From contig CAMDBK010000178.1 in NCBI GenBank assembly GCA_945889235.1, positions 1 to 6,622 of the forward strand: DNA of 6,622 nucleotides, in the 5' to 3' direction. Shown one piece after another: positions 1 through 6,578 of the stretch (position 1 is its first letter; each line of letters starts with the position of its first letter). The stretch is from Chitinophaga pinensis (GTDB lineage Bacteria > Bacteroidota > Bacteroidia > SXHM01). A model generated the notes under the pieces. It searched no databases. It saw nothing but the letters and a program-made list of their open reading frames with translations, and was not told the DNA's origin. The position numbers and the translations under genes are program-made.

Positions 1-738
1 ATCCATGCTATCCACATCAAATGAAATATAAATCAAATCGCAATGATCAAGAAGCTTAAGTATTCTGTCAGCTGAACGGCTGATACCTTTTTTTCGCATT
101 TCAGCTATTGAGAGCTGTTTCATTTTATATTTTTCAATCAGGTATTCCTCCTGCTCCTCGGTGTCGCGCAATCCAACATATACAATGTCTTCATAATTAA
201 TCTTCGGACAAATACTGCCAATATTTTTCAGTTTATTCCAGAACATAACCGTTTCACCAATCGGTTCGTTCACCTGACATTCAAGATTATCTTCACCCAG
301 CGAAAGTGCCACAGGCATTCCGTGCATATTTCCTGATGGCGTAGTGTAAGGCGAATGAATATCAGCATGTGCATCAATCCATATTACACCTAATCGCTTT
401 TTAGGATAAGCAATTTTTATTCCTGCAATGGTTCCCCCTGCAGTGCTGTGATCACCTGCAAGAATCAAGGGAAATTGTTTTCGTTTTATTGTTTTTCCTA
501 CCTCTTTACTTACACGCTGATATATCTTGTAAACAGCATTAATATGCTTTGCGTAATGATTTATTACGGGTTCAAACAATTCTTCATTCTCCGTTTCAAT
601 TTCAACCGACTTCAACTTTTTGAAATACAAACTGTGGAAATCCATTGCAGCAATTTTAATGGCATCAATGCCAAGACTTGCACCACGGGTTCCTGCACCT
701 ATTTCTGATTTAATTTCAATTAGTTTAATTGTTCGCAT
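1..738 (-). CDS. Arginase/ureohydrolase family protein, 3' end cut by window edge
   Basis: Reading the minus strand from the ATG at 738 gives 246 codons with no stop, ending exactly at base 1. The protein begins MRTIKLIEIKSEIGAGTRGA, the usual ureohydrolase N-terminus with its G-x-G-x-RG turn. Motifs visible in order are GDHS (residues 95-98), DAHAD (122-126), SGNMHGMP (135-142) and FDVDSMD (240-246). In this family the His and Asp residues of these motifs bind the binuclear manganese centre. The GNMHG motif favours arginase (L-arginine to ornithine plus urea; rocF-like) over agmatinase or formimidoylglutamase, but this assignment is from motifs only. Family members are about 300 residues, so roughly 55 C-terminal residues lie outside the window. 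The start is supported by a TAnnTTTG box ending 6 bases upstream. The protein is probably cytosolic and nothing looks broken. The gene is divergent from the response regulator. Confidence 0.93.
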   Translation of the reverse strand, partial: MRTIKLIEIKSEIGAGTRGASLGIDAIKIAAMDFHSLYFKKLKSVEIETENEELFEPVINHYAKHINAVYKIYQRVSKEVGKTIKRKQFPLILAGDHSTAGGTIAGIKIAYPKKRLGVIWIDAHADIHSPYTTPSGNMHGMPVALSLGEDNLECQVNEPIGETVMFWNKLKNIGSICPKINYEDIVYVGLRDTEEQEEYLIEKYKMKQLSIAEMRKKGISRSADRILKLLDHCDLIYISFDVDSMD

Positions 739-744
739 TGTGCA

Positions 745-752
745 CAAAGTTA
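745..752 (-). promoter_or_regulatory. Candidate -7 box of the arginase gene promoter
   Basis: The minus strand reads TAACTTTG, a full match to the Bacteroidota -7 consensus TAnnTTTG. It ends only 6 bases before the ATG, so the transcript would be leaderless or nearly so. No clear TTTG -33 element sits at the expected 19-21 bp spacing, which lowers confidence. Confidence 0.5.
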
Positions 753-798
753 GCCGAAAGACATTTGCTTGTTTTAAATTTTAACGATGAATTTAAAT

Positions 799-806
799 TA
801 TTTTTG
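799..806 (+). promoter_or_regulatory. Candidate -7 box of the response regulator promoter
   Basis: The sequence TATTTTTG matches TAnnTTTG and ends 18 bases before the ATG at 825. That implies a 5' leader of about 10-15 nt and argues for the 825 start over the upstream TTG at 729. The -33 element is unclear; the region upstream is AT-rich with only a T-run near 772-775. It lies in the 86-bp gap shared with the divergent arginase promoter. Confidence 0.5.
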
Positions 807-824
807 CCATTGCAATTTAAAACT

Positions 825-1517
825 ATGCCTCACAAAATCCTTTTAGTTGAAGACGAAGAAAGTTTGCTTGACATTATCAAGCTTAATCTTGAACTGGAGG
901 GTTATGAAGTTACTTCGGTTACAAACGGGAAAGTTGCGCTGCACGAAATACGAAACAAACGATTTGATTTAGTGGTGCTGGATGTAATGCTTCCTGAAAT
1001 GGATGGTTTCAGCATTTGCCATGCAGTGCGCTTAGACAATAACCCTGTTCCCATACTTTTTCTTACTGCAAAAAATTCAAGTGAAGACCGTGTTTATGGC
1101 TTAAAAATAGGGGGCGATGATTATTTATCAAAACCTTTTAATCTTGAAGAACTTTTGCTTCGGGTACAAATTTTATTGAAACGAAATTCCGTTGCCTCAA
1201 ACAAAGAAAATAATAACGTCTTGCATTTTGGAAACTGCGAAGTGAATTTCATCACATACGAAGTGAAAGGATATGATGGCAAAAAACATCAGATTACAAA
1301 ACGCGAAATTCTACTTTTCAAATTACTTTCAGAACGAAAGAATGAAGTGGTTTCACGTGAAGAAATACTGGAAAAGATATGGGGTGAGGATGTTTCAACA
1401 ACTACACGCACCGTTGATAACTACATTGTTGCTTTCCGGAAATATTTTGAACAGAACCCGAAAGAGCCGAAGTATTTTCACTCCATCAGAAGTGTGGGAT
1501 ACAGGTTTACTCCGTAA
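825..1517 (+). CDS. OmpR/PhoB-family response regulator transcription factor
   Basis: This 230-residue protein has a receiver domain (about residues 3-120) and a winged-helix DNA-binding domain (about 130-230), the normal length for the family. In the receiver I see the acidic pocket E9-D10-E11, the phospho-acceptor Asp53 in VVLDVMLPEMDG, Thr81 in FLTAK and Lys103 in SKPF, so all switch residues are present. The C-terminal half has the OmpR-type pattern: ITKREILLFKLL, then SREEILEKIWGE, a recognition helix around TTTRTVDNYIVAFRKYF (192-208) and the wing IRSVGYRF (221-228). It should be phosphorylated on Asp53 by a sensor histidine kinase and then bind DNA. No kinase lies beside it: upstream is the divergent arginase and downstream is convergent alaS. 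It is an orphan within this window. I chose ATG 825 because it places the receiver at the usual distance from the N-terminus and follows a -7 box. Target genes cannot be read from the sequence. Confidence 0.95.
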   Translation: MPHKILLVEDEESLLDIIKLNLELEGYEVTSVTNGKVALHEIRNKRFDLVVLDVMLPEMDGFSICHAVRLDNNPVPILFLTAKNSSEDRVYGLKIGGDDYLSKPFNLEELLLRVQILLKRNSVASNKENNNVLHFGNCEVNFITYEVKGYDGKKHQITKREILLFKLLSERKNEVVSREEILEKIWGEDVSTTTRTVDNYIVAFRKYFEQNPKEPKYFHSIRSVGYRFTP

Positions 1518-1519
1518 AC

Positions 1520-1615
1520 CGTCATTGCGAGTGAAGCGAAGCAATCTCATAATCAGAAACAGTAATTCAATCAGGAGATTGCTTCGTTCCGCGAAAAGCG
1601 GCACTCGCAATGACG
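1520..1615. repeat. Palindromic intergenic repeat filling the gap between two convergent stop codons
   Basis: The outer arms are a perfect 14-bp inverted repeat, CGTCATTGCGAGTG at 1520-1533 and its complement at 1602-1615. Inner arms are CGAAGCAATCTC at 1537-1548 and its complement at 1575-1586. A third small hairpin, CCGC-GAAAA-GCGG, sits at 1589-1601. The whole could fold into a branched structure. It occupies all but two bases between the response regulator stop (1515-1517) and the alaS stop (1616-1618). The GTCATTGCGAG / GAAGCAATCTC words are, from memory, those of a dispersed palindromic repeat found in many bacterial genomes. It has no coding capacity. It may terminate or protect both transcripts, though no T-tract follows either stem. 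Confidence 0.85.
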
Positions 1616-4288
1616 TTAAGCCAAATAATTTCTTGCTTTCTCTAACGCTTTCTCTAAACCTTTTGCATCAGTTCCGCCTGCAGTTGCAAAGAAAGGTTGT
1701 CCTCCACCCCCGCCATTGATTTCTTTGGCAAGTTCTTTTACAATGTTTCCGGCATGAAGTTTTTTCTCTTTCACCAGATTATCGCTGACAGCGACAAAGA
1801 GTTGTGGCTTACCTGAAATTTCAGCTCCTAAAACAATAAAGGTATTGTCGTTTTGCTTTAACTCAAAACACAAGTCTTTAATGGCAGCACCTGAATCAAG
1901 ATTTACTATTTGTGAAATGAATTTTATTCCGGCTTGAATTGTTGCTGCTGCAAGCAATTCTGTTTTTAAAGTTTTCGCTTTATCTCGGTAAAGGCTTTCA
2001 ACCTGCTTTTGCAGTTCAATATTTTGCTCGTTCAACTGTTGAACTGATTTTACCAAATCACCAGGATTTTTAAGCAATGCATTTACCTCGGCAAGTAGTT
2101 TGAGTTTGTTCTTGAAGAACTCTTCGGCTTTAATGGCAGTTACCGCCTCAATCCTTCTTACACCAGCAGCAATAGCACTTTCCGAAGTAATCTTAAACAC
2201 TCCGATTTGTCCGGTTGCTTTCACGTGCGTTCCTCCGCACAACTCGATGGAGAAATTTTTGTCCCCGCCCGACTGATCGTCACCAGTCGTTCGGGCGTGC
2301 ATCGTTACAACCCGCACAATATCTCCATATTTTTCACCGAACAAAGCCATTGCACCGGTTTTCTTAGCTTCATCAATCGGCATTTGTTTTATCTCAACCG
2401 TTAGATTCTCGCGTATTTTTTCGTTTACAATAGTTTCAATCTTTTCAAGTTCTTCATCTGTAACTTTTGCAAAATGGGAGAAGTCAAAACGCAGATATTC
2501 ATCATTTACCAATGAACCTTTTTGCTCTACATGCTTACCTAAAACCTGTTTCATAGCGGCATGCAGCAAGTGTGTTGCGCTATGATTGTTGGCAGTAAGC
2601 AGGCGTTTGCTGCTGTTTACTTTTGCTTTAAATGTGCTGTCAAATTTCGCAGGCAACTTTTCTGCAAAATGAATAATAAGGTTGTTTTCTTTCTTCGTGT
2701 CTGTGATGTAAACTTTATCATCACCGTTTTCTAAAACCCCTGTATCACCCACCTGTCCGCCACTTTCAGCATAAAAAGGAGTTTTGTCAAACACCAGTTG
2801 AAACTGCTCTTTGCCTTTGCTTTTTACCTTGCGGTATTTTGTGATTTGTATTTCTGTTTCTAAAAAGTCGTAACCAATAAATTCATTTTGCTTCTTCTTG
2901 CCTGAGGTGAGACTCGAAGTGACAGGATTTTCCACCCAATCATCGGTGTCAACAACAGCAGCAGCACGTGAGCGCGATTTTTGTTCCTGAAGATTTTCTT
3001 CAAAGACCTTCATATCTACTTCTAATTTATTCTCCCGGGCAAGCAGCTCGGTAAGGTCAATCGGAAAACCAAACGTGTCAAACAATTCAAAAGCAAACTT
3101 GCCATCAATGGTTTTTCCTTTCAGGGTTTTGCGGTATTCATCAAAACGTAGAATTCCGTTTCCCAATGTTTTAAGGAAAGAATTTTCTTCTTCTCTTATT
3201 ACTTTAGAAATTAATTCCTGCTGAGATTTCAATTCAGTAAATGTATCTCCCATTTTTGCAACCAACACAGGAACAAGGTCACATAAAAAGGGTTCTTTAA
3301 AATTCAAAAAGCTATAGCCGTATCGCACAGCCCTGCGCAAAATTCTGCGGATTACATAACCTGCTTTATTATTGGAAGGCAATTGCCCGTCAGCAATGGC
3401 AAAGGAAATAGCGCGGATATGGTCGGCAATTACGCGCATGGCGATGTCCGTTTTTATATCGCTGCTCTTGTATTCTATTCTTGACCTGATAGAAATAGTA
3501 CGGATAATATCCTGAAAAATATCGGTGTCGTAATTACTCTGCTTGCCTTGCAGAACCATACAAAGACGTTCAAAGCCCATTCCGGTATCAACGTGTTGAG
3601 CTGGTAATTTTTCAAGGCTTCCGTCTGCCTTGCGGTTGAATTCCATGAACACATTGTTCCAGATTTCAATCACATGCGGATGACTTGCATTCACCAATGA
3701 TTTCCCGTCCACTTTTTTGCGCTCTAATTCATTTCTAATGTCAACATGAATTTCAGAACAAGGTCCGCAAGGGCCGGTATCACCCATTTCCCAGAAGTTA
3801 TCTTTCTTGTTTCCATTGATGATGCGGTCTTCTGCAATAAACTGTTTCCAATAGTTATATGAATCAGTATCGTATTCCAAGCCATCATCTTTGCTGCCTT
3901 CAAAGACGGTAACATAAAGTCGGTTTTTATCAATCTTGTAAACTTCGGTAAGCAGTTCCCATGCCCATGCAATCGCATCTTTTTTGAAATAATCGCCAAA
4001 GCTCCAGTTGCCGAGCATCTCAAACATGGTGTGGTGGTAAGTATCAACGCCCACTTCTTCCAAATCGTTGTGTTTGCCCGAAACACGTAAACATTTCTGA
4101 GTATCAGCAACACGTTTGTGTTTTGCAGGAGCATTTCCAAGGAAAATATCCTTGAACTGGTTCATGCCCGCGTTGGTGAACATCAGCGTGGGGTCGTTTT
4201 TAATAACCATAGGCGCAGAAGGCACTATTTCATGGCCTTTTGAGCGGAAAAAATCAAAGAAAGTCTGGCGTATCTCGTTGGAATTCAT
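1616..4288 (-). CDS. alaS: Alanine--tRNA ligase (AlaRS)
   Basis: This 890-residue cytosolic class II synthetase charges tRNA-Ala with alanine. The N-terminal aminoacylation core begins MNSNEIRQTFFDFFRSKGHE and holds motif 1 (DPTLMFTNAGMNQFKD, 32-47), motif 2 (KCLRVSGKHNDLEEVG, 65-80) and motif 3 (DTGMGFERL, 234-242). A tRNA-recognition region follows to about 460. The editing domain, which hydrolyses mischarged Ser- and Gly-tRNA, has both zinc-binding motifs: HSATH (569-573) and CGGTH (684-688). A predicted coiled linker (about 735-775) leads to the C-Ala/DHHA1 domain with the glycine-rich GGGGGQPFFATAGG (859-872). The length is slightly above the usual 870-880. Two stretches look inserted: about 454-463 and 664-675, the latter just before the CGGTH motif. 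Both have repeat-like DNA and are listed separately. No frameshift or lost catalytic residue is seen. The ATG at 4288 gives the standard N-terminus. The gene is divergent from the M23 peptidase. Confidence 0.98.
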   Translation of the reverse strand: MNSNEIRQTFFDFFRSKGHEIVPSAPMVIKNDPTLMFTNAGMNQFKDIFLGNAPAKHKRVADTQKCLRVSGKHNDLEEVGVDTYHHTMFEMLGNWSFGDYFKKDAIAWAWELLTEVYKIDKNRLYVTVFEGSKDDGLEYDTDSYNYWKQFIAEDRIINGNKKDNFWEMGDTGPCGPCSEIHVDIRNELERKKVDGKSLVNASHPHVIEIWNNVFMEFNRKADGSLEKLPAQHVDTGMGFERLCMVLQGKQSNYDTDIFQDIIRTISIRSRIEYKSSDIKTDIAMRVIADHIRAISFAIADGQLPSNNKAGYVIRRILRRAVRYGYSFLNFKEPFLCDLVPVLVAKMGDTFTELKSQQELISKVIREEENSFLKTLGNGILRFDEYRKTLKGKTIDGKFAFELFDTFGFPIDLTELLARENKLEVDMKVFEENLQEQKSRSRAAAVVDTDDWVENPVTSSLTSGKKKQNEFIGYDFLETEIQITKYRKVKSKGKEQFQLVFDKTPFYAESGGQVGDTGVLENGDDKVYITDTKKENNLIIHFAEKLPAKFDSTFKAKVNSSKRLLTANNHSATHLLHAAMKQVLGKHVEQKGSLVNDEYLRFDFSHFAKVTDEELEKIETIVNEKIRENLTVEIKQMPIDEAKKTGAMALFGEKYGDIVRVVTMHARTTGDDQSGGDKNFSIELCGGTHVKATGQIGVFKITSESAIAAGVRRIEAVTAIKAEEFFKNKLKLLAEVNALLKNPGDLVKSVQQLNEQNIELQKQVESLYRDKAKTLKTELLAAATIQAGIKFISQIVNLDSGAAIKDLCFELKQNDNTFIVLGAEISGKPQLFVAVSDNLVKEKKLHAGNIVKELAKEINGGGGGQPFFATAGGTDAKGLEKALEKARNYLA
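2264..2299 (-). repeat. Palindrome-containing in-frame insertion within alaS
   Basis: These 36 bases encode AlaRS residues 664-675 (HARTTGDDQSGG), placed between the VRVVTM strand and the NFSIELCGGTH zinc motif. In the E. coli enzyme as I remember it, the corresponding segment runs RVLSMGDFSTELCGGTH with nothing extra. The DNA holds CGCCCGA (2266-2272) and TCGGGCG (2291-2297) as inverted arms, overlapping a second pair, CGACTG (2270-2275) and CAGTCG (2284-2289). The segment is much more GC-rich than the flanking alaS sequence. The insert length is a multiple of three, so the frame is kept. I infer a small palindromic element inserted in a coding region, similar in principle to Rickettsia palindromic elements. 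Confidence 0.6.
2900..2929 (-). repeat. Possible second repeat-derived in-frame insertion within alaS
   Basis: These bases encode AlaRS residues 454-463 (NPVTSSLTSG), between DDWVE and KKKQNEFIGYD, where homologues usually have only a short linker before the strand ending in GYD. The minus strand reads GTCACTTCGAGT at 2912-2923, which matches 10 of 12 bases of GTCATTGCGAGT in the intergenic repeat at 1521-1532, with short CCTG/CAGG arms at 2901-2904 and 2923-2926. The palindrome is weak, so this may simply be a variable linker. Confidence 0.35.
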
Positions 4289-4302
4289 ATTTATTTTGGT
4301 AC

Positions 4303-4332
4303 AGCTAATCGTTAAAAAGTGTGAACGAAGCT
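4303..4332. promoter_or_regulatory. Imperfect inverted repeat upstream of alaS
   Basis: AGCT (4303-4306) plus TCGTT (4309-4313) pairs with AACGA (4324-4328) plus AGCT (4329-4332), leaving a 2-base bulge and a 10-base loop. It lies 15 bases before the alaS start codon, in the gap shared with the M23 peptidase promoter. It could be an operator or a leader hairpin. E. coli AlaRS is known to repress its own gene by binding a palindrome near the promoter, but nothing here proves the same mechanism. Confidence 0.3.
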
Positions 4333-4338
4333 AAAGTT

Positions 4339-4371
4339 TTTGTGATTCGAGTATAAAGTTTTCTAAATTAG
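4339..4371 (+). promoter_or_regulatory. Candidate promoter for the M23 peptidase gene
   Basis: TTTG at 4339-4342 is followed by a 21-bp spacer and TAAATTAG at 4364-4371, one mismatch from the Bacteroidota -7 box TAnnTTTG. The spacing is within the 19-21 bp known for this promoter class. Transcription would start near 4376-4380, giving a leader of about 55 nt before the ATG at 4432. Confidence 0.45.
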
Positions 4372-4407
4372 CGGACTTTTCAAAAAATAATAGTGATGAA
4401 AAGTGCG

Positions 4408-4440
4408 CAAAAATAATCAAATCGGCATATCATGTCTAAA
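4408..4440 (-). promoter_or_regulatory. Candidate alaS promoter overlapping the start of the M23 gene
   Basis: On the minus strand TATTTTTG (4408-4415) fully matches TAnnTTTG. A TTTA (4437-4440), one base off the -33 element, lies 21 bp upstream. The implied alaS leader is about 115 nt, and the -33 element sits inside the first codons of the divergent peptidase gene. The A/T-rich context could produce this by chance. Confidence 0.3.
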
Positions 4441-5403
4441 GTAAAATTCAAGTTCAACACCAAATCTCTGACCTACGAAAAGATTGAGTTGAACATCTGG
4501 CAAAAACTGCTGAAAGGGCTTTCATTCCTTGCAACCGGTCTTGTTTTTGCGGCTATAATTGTAACGTTAGCTTACACCTTTGTAGATTCGCCAAAAGAGA
4601 AACAACTCAAACGCGAAATCAGTTTCCTGACCTTGCAGTTAGAATTGATGAACGGAAAACTTGATAAAGCTTCTACAGTTTTAAGTGAGTTACAACAACG
4701 TGATGATAATATTTATCGTGTAATTTTTGAAGCGGAACCAATTGCATCCGATATAAGAAATTCAGGGATTGGCGGTGTAAACAGGTATTCAGATCTGGAA
4801 GGTTTTAATCAAAGCGATTTAGTGATTGCTACTGCAAAAAAACTGGATAACATGAGCAAACAATTAGTAGTGCAGTCTAAATCATTTGATGAGGTGGTGA
4901 ATCTGGCCAAGAATAAAAACATTATGATGGCTTCTATTCCTGCTATTCAGCCGGTCTCCAACAAAGACCTTACACGCATTGCTTCAGGGTTTTCGTACCG
5001 GATACATCCTATTTACAAAATCATGCACTTCCATACGGGTATGGATTTTACCGCTCCAACCGGAACTGAAATATATGCTACAGGTGACGGAACTATTGAT
5101 AAAGCTGAGAATGAAGGCAACGGTTACGGCAATCATATTATCATTAATCACGGTTACGGTTATCAGACTTTGTACGGCCACATGAGCAGATTTAAAGTGA
5201 AACCGGGACAGAAAGTGAAACGCGGAGAAGTAATCGGTTATGTTGGGAACACAGGAACTTCAACCGGTCCGCACGTGCATTATGAGGTAATTAAAAACGG
5301 GGAAAAAATTAATCCTGTTAACTTCTATTATTCTGATTTATCACCTGAGGAATACGAGAAAATGATAGATCTTTCTTCACGCGCTAACCAGTCGTTTGAC
5401 TAG
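4432..5403 (+). CDS. Membrane-anchored M23 family metallopeptidase (LytM/NlpD type)
   Basis: This 323-residue protein has a short basic cytoplasmic N-terminus and one membrane segment (about residues 31-50, SFLATGLVFAAIIVTLAYTF). A periplasmic coiled coil (about 54-90) and a connecting region lead to a C-terminal M23 domain (about 185-297). Zinc ligands and catalytic residues are all present: H201 and D205 in HTGMDF, H250 in LYGHMS, and H281 and H283 in GPHVHYE. It is therefore predicted to be an active endopeptidase that cuts peptide cross-links in peptidoglycan, rather than a degenerate amidase activator. The glycine-rich strand GNGYGNHIIINHGYGYQTLYGH is normal for the family. The ATG at 4432 gives the basic N-terminus expected before a signal anchor. 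It is divergent from alaS and followed after 85 bases by a MerR regulator, probably co-transcribed. I recall the same neighbours in other Bacteroidota, which supports a housekeeping cell-wall role. Confidence 0.93.
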   Translation: MSKVKFKFNTKSLTYEKIELNIWQKLLKGLSFLATGLVFAAIIVTLAYTFVDSPKEKQLKREISFLTLQLELMNGKLDKASTVLSELQQRDDNIYRVIFEAEPIASDIRNSGIGGVNRYSDLEGFNQSDLVIATAKKLDNMSKQLVVQSKSFDEVVNLAKNKNIMMASIPAIQPVSNKDLTRIASGFSYRIHPIYKIMHFHTGMDFTAPTGTEIYATGDGTIDKAENEGNGYGNHIIINHGYGYQTLYGHMSRFKVKPGQKVKRGEVIGYVGNTGTSTGPHVHYEVIKNGEKINPVNFYYSDLSPEEYEKMIDLSSRANQSFD

Positions 5404-5411
5404 AAGAGGGG

Positions 5412-5465
5412 CGGGTGACGAAGGACGAGGGACGGGTGATTGTCACCCTGAGCATAGTAGAAGGG
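5412..5465. repeat. Intergenic repeat cluster between the M23 and merR genes
   Basis: CGGGTGA occurs at 5412-5418 and 5433-5439, embedded in a G-rich GACGAGGGAC-like stretch. GGGTGA-TTG-TCACCC (5434-5448) can form a tight hairpin, and the upstream GGGTGAC (5413-5419) can compete for the same GTCACCC arm (5442-5448). From 5442 the sequence reads GTCACCCTGAGC...GAAGGG, words I recognise from memory as a very common dispersed repeat in Bacteroidota and other genomes. The 85-bp spacer contains little else. It might attenuate transcription into merR, but no T-tract follows the hairpin. Confidence 0.65.
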
Positions 5466-5488
5466 CTTAAATAAAATCGTAAATCCAC

Positions 5489-5830
5489 TTGCCTGTTAAA
5501 GACGAAGAACCGAAAAAATTATTCTACTCCATCGGAGAAGTGGCTACGCTGTTTAACGTAAACACTTCCTTAATCCGTTTTTGGGAAGGGGAGTTTGATA
5601 TTATACGCCCGCAGAAAAACAAGAAAGGCAACCGCCTGTTCACGCAGAAAGATGTTGACAATTTTCACATCATTTATCATTTGGTAAAAGAACGCGGCTT
5701 TACCTTACAGGGTGCAAAAGATAAAATGAAAGGAAATCCTTCAGACACTGTTAACAATGCCGAAGTGGTGAAATCATTGCAAAAAATAAGAACGTTTTTG
5801 GTTGAGTTGAAGGAGCAGTTAGCCAGTTAG
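5489..5830 (+). CDS. Small MerR-family transcriptional regulator (TTG start)
   Basis: This 113-residue protein has a MerR-type winged helix-turn-helix at about residues 12-80: YSIGEVATLFNVNTSLIRFWE as the HTH, then the wing around PQKNKKGNRLFTQKDV and the helices HIIYHLVKERGFTLQGAKDKM. A short C-terminal helix (about 92-112) is probably for dimerisation. There is no effector domain and there are no metal-binding cysteines, so the inducer is unknown. The only usable start is TTG at 5489: the in-frame triplet at 5480-5482 is TAA, and no ATG or GTG lies between it and the conserved domain. The sequence ahead (AAATAAAATCGTAAATCC) is A-rich, as usual for leaders in this phylum. It follows the M23 gene in the same direction and may share its transcript. 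Its last codons and stop are part of an 8-bp tandem repeat. Confidence 0.9.
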   Translation: MPVKDEEPKKLFYSIGEVATLFNVNTSLIRFWEGEFDIIRPQKNKKGNRLFTQKDVDNFHIIYHLVKERGFTLQGAKDKMKGNPSDTVNNAEVVKSLQKIRTFLVELKEQLAS

Positions 5831-5882
5831 CCAATTAGCCAATGCACTAATTAGCTAATTAGCTAATTGACTCATCAGCTAA
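5819..5882 (+). repeat. 8-bp tandem repeat (TTAGCYAA) overlapping the merR stop
   Basis: Eight consecutive octamers read TTAGCCAG, TTAGCCAA, TTAGCCAA, TGCACTAA, TTAGCTAA, TTAGCTAA, TTGACTCA and TCAGCTAA. The first two encode the last residues of MerR (LAS) and its TAG stop. The central AATTAGCT-type run at 5849-5868 is a perfect 20-bp palindrome, because TTAGCTAA is itself palindromic. This is the start of a 565-base stretch (5831-6395) without a confident gene. That stretch also holds a promoter, an AG tract and a 42-bp repeat array. Confidence 0.85.
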
Positions 5883-5896
5883 TTATTTTCCACCAC

Positions 5897-5928
5897 TTGC
5901 ATTTTATATCGGTAGTTTACTATATTTG
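5897..5928 (+). promoter_or_regulatory. Strong Bacteroidota-type promoter
   Basis: TTG (5897-5899) is separated by exactly 21 bp from TATATTTG (5921-5928), a full match to the -7 consensus TAnnTTTG. This is the best promoter match in the window. Transcription should begin near 5933-5936. It would run through the AG tract and the 42-bp array into the small ORF at 6396, which has no obvious promoter of its own, giving a leader of about 460 nt. Confidence 0.65.
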
Positions 5929-5948
5929 CCTCATCAACATCAGCCAAC

Positions 5949-6383
<435 letters not shown>

Positions 6384-6395
6384 AACTTAAAAGAA

Positions 6396-6578
6396 ATGGT
6401 TATCACACGCAAACTCCCCAACTCAAACATCGGAAGACAAAAAGCCCTTAGCCTTGCCAAAGCAAAGCAAGACAGCCTGCCACTTGGCTCACTGGTACTT
6501 AACCCCACCACCGTAACACGCCTCAATGATGCTGTTACCGGTTACGACACCGCACTTAACTCGGTAGCAGTAGCATAG
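6396..6578 (+). CDS. Small ORF of unknown function, possibly interrupted by an in-frame TAG
   Basis: The 60-residue product begins MVITRKLPNSNIGRQKALSL and ends LNSVAVA. I do not recognise a named family. The N-terminus loosely resembles uncharacterised Bacteroidota proteins starting (R)KLP-S-x-x-R-x-x-AL, but that is memory only. It is a plausible real gene: hydrophilic and helical, with a high share of C-ending codons (AAC, ATC, GAC, ACC), unlike the A/T-ending preference of the genes to its left. After the TAG at 6576-6578 the same frame stays open for 14 codons to the window edge, with similar composition (ANLSSNTPVKDTAI). One base change (CAG to TAG) could therefore have cut a longer gene, although 14 codons is a short test. 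The start is the ATG at 6396, preceded by an A-rich leader (AACTTAAAAGAA). It lies 69 bases after the 42-bp array and probably depends on the promoter at 5897-5928. Confidence 0.55.
   Translation: MVITRKLPNSNIGRQKALSLAKAKQDSLPLGSLVLNPTTVTRLNDAVTGYDTALNSVAVA

Noticed and set aside
448..708. 86-codon plus-strand ORF
   Set aside because: It is antisense to the arginase gene, whose metal-binding motifs are unmistakable; the product is low-complexity and Phe/Tyr-rich.
729..824. N-terminal extension of the response regulator from TTG 729
   Set aside because: It adds 32 residues ahead of the normal receiver start, overlaps both promoter boxes, and the ATG at 825 fits the family.
3724..4140. 138-codon and other minus-strand ORFs inside alaS
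   Set aside because: They lie in a different frame of a clearly intact alaS gene and have no recognisable domain.
4289..4431. T-box or other alaS riboswitch
   Set aside because: No T-box sequence or specifier stem could be found in the leader; T-boxes are also not typical of Bacteroidota.
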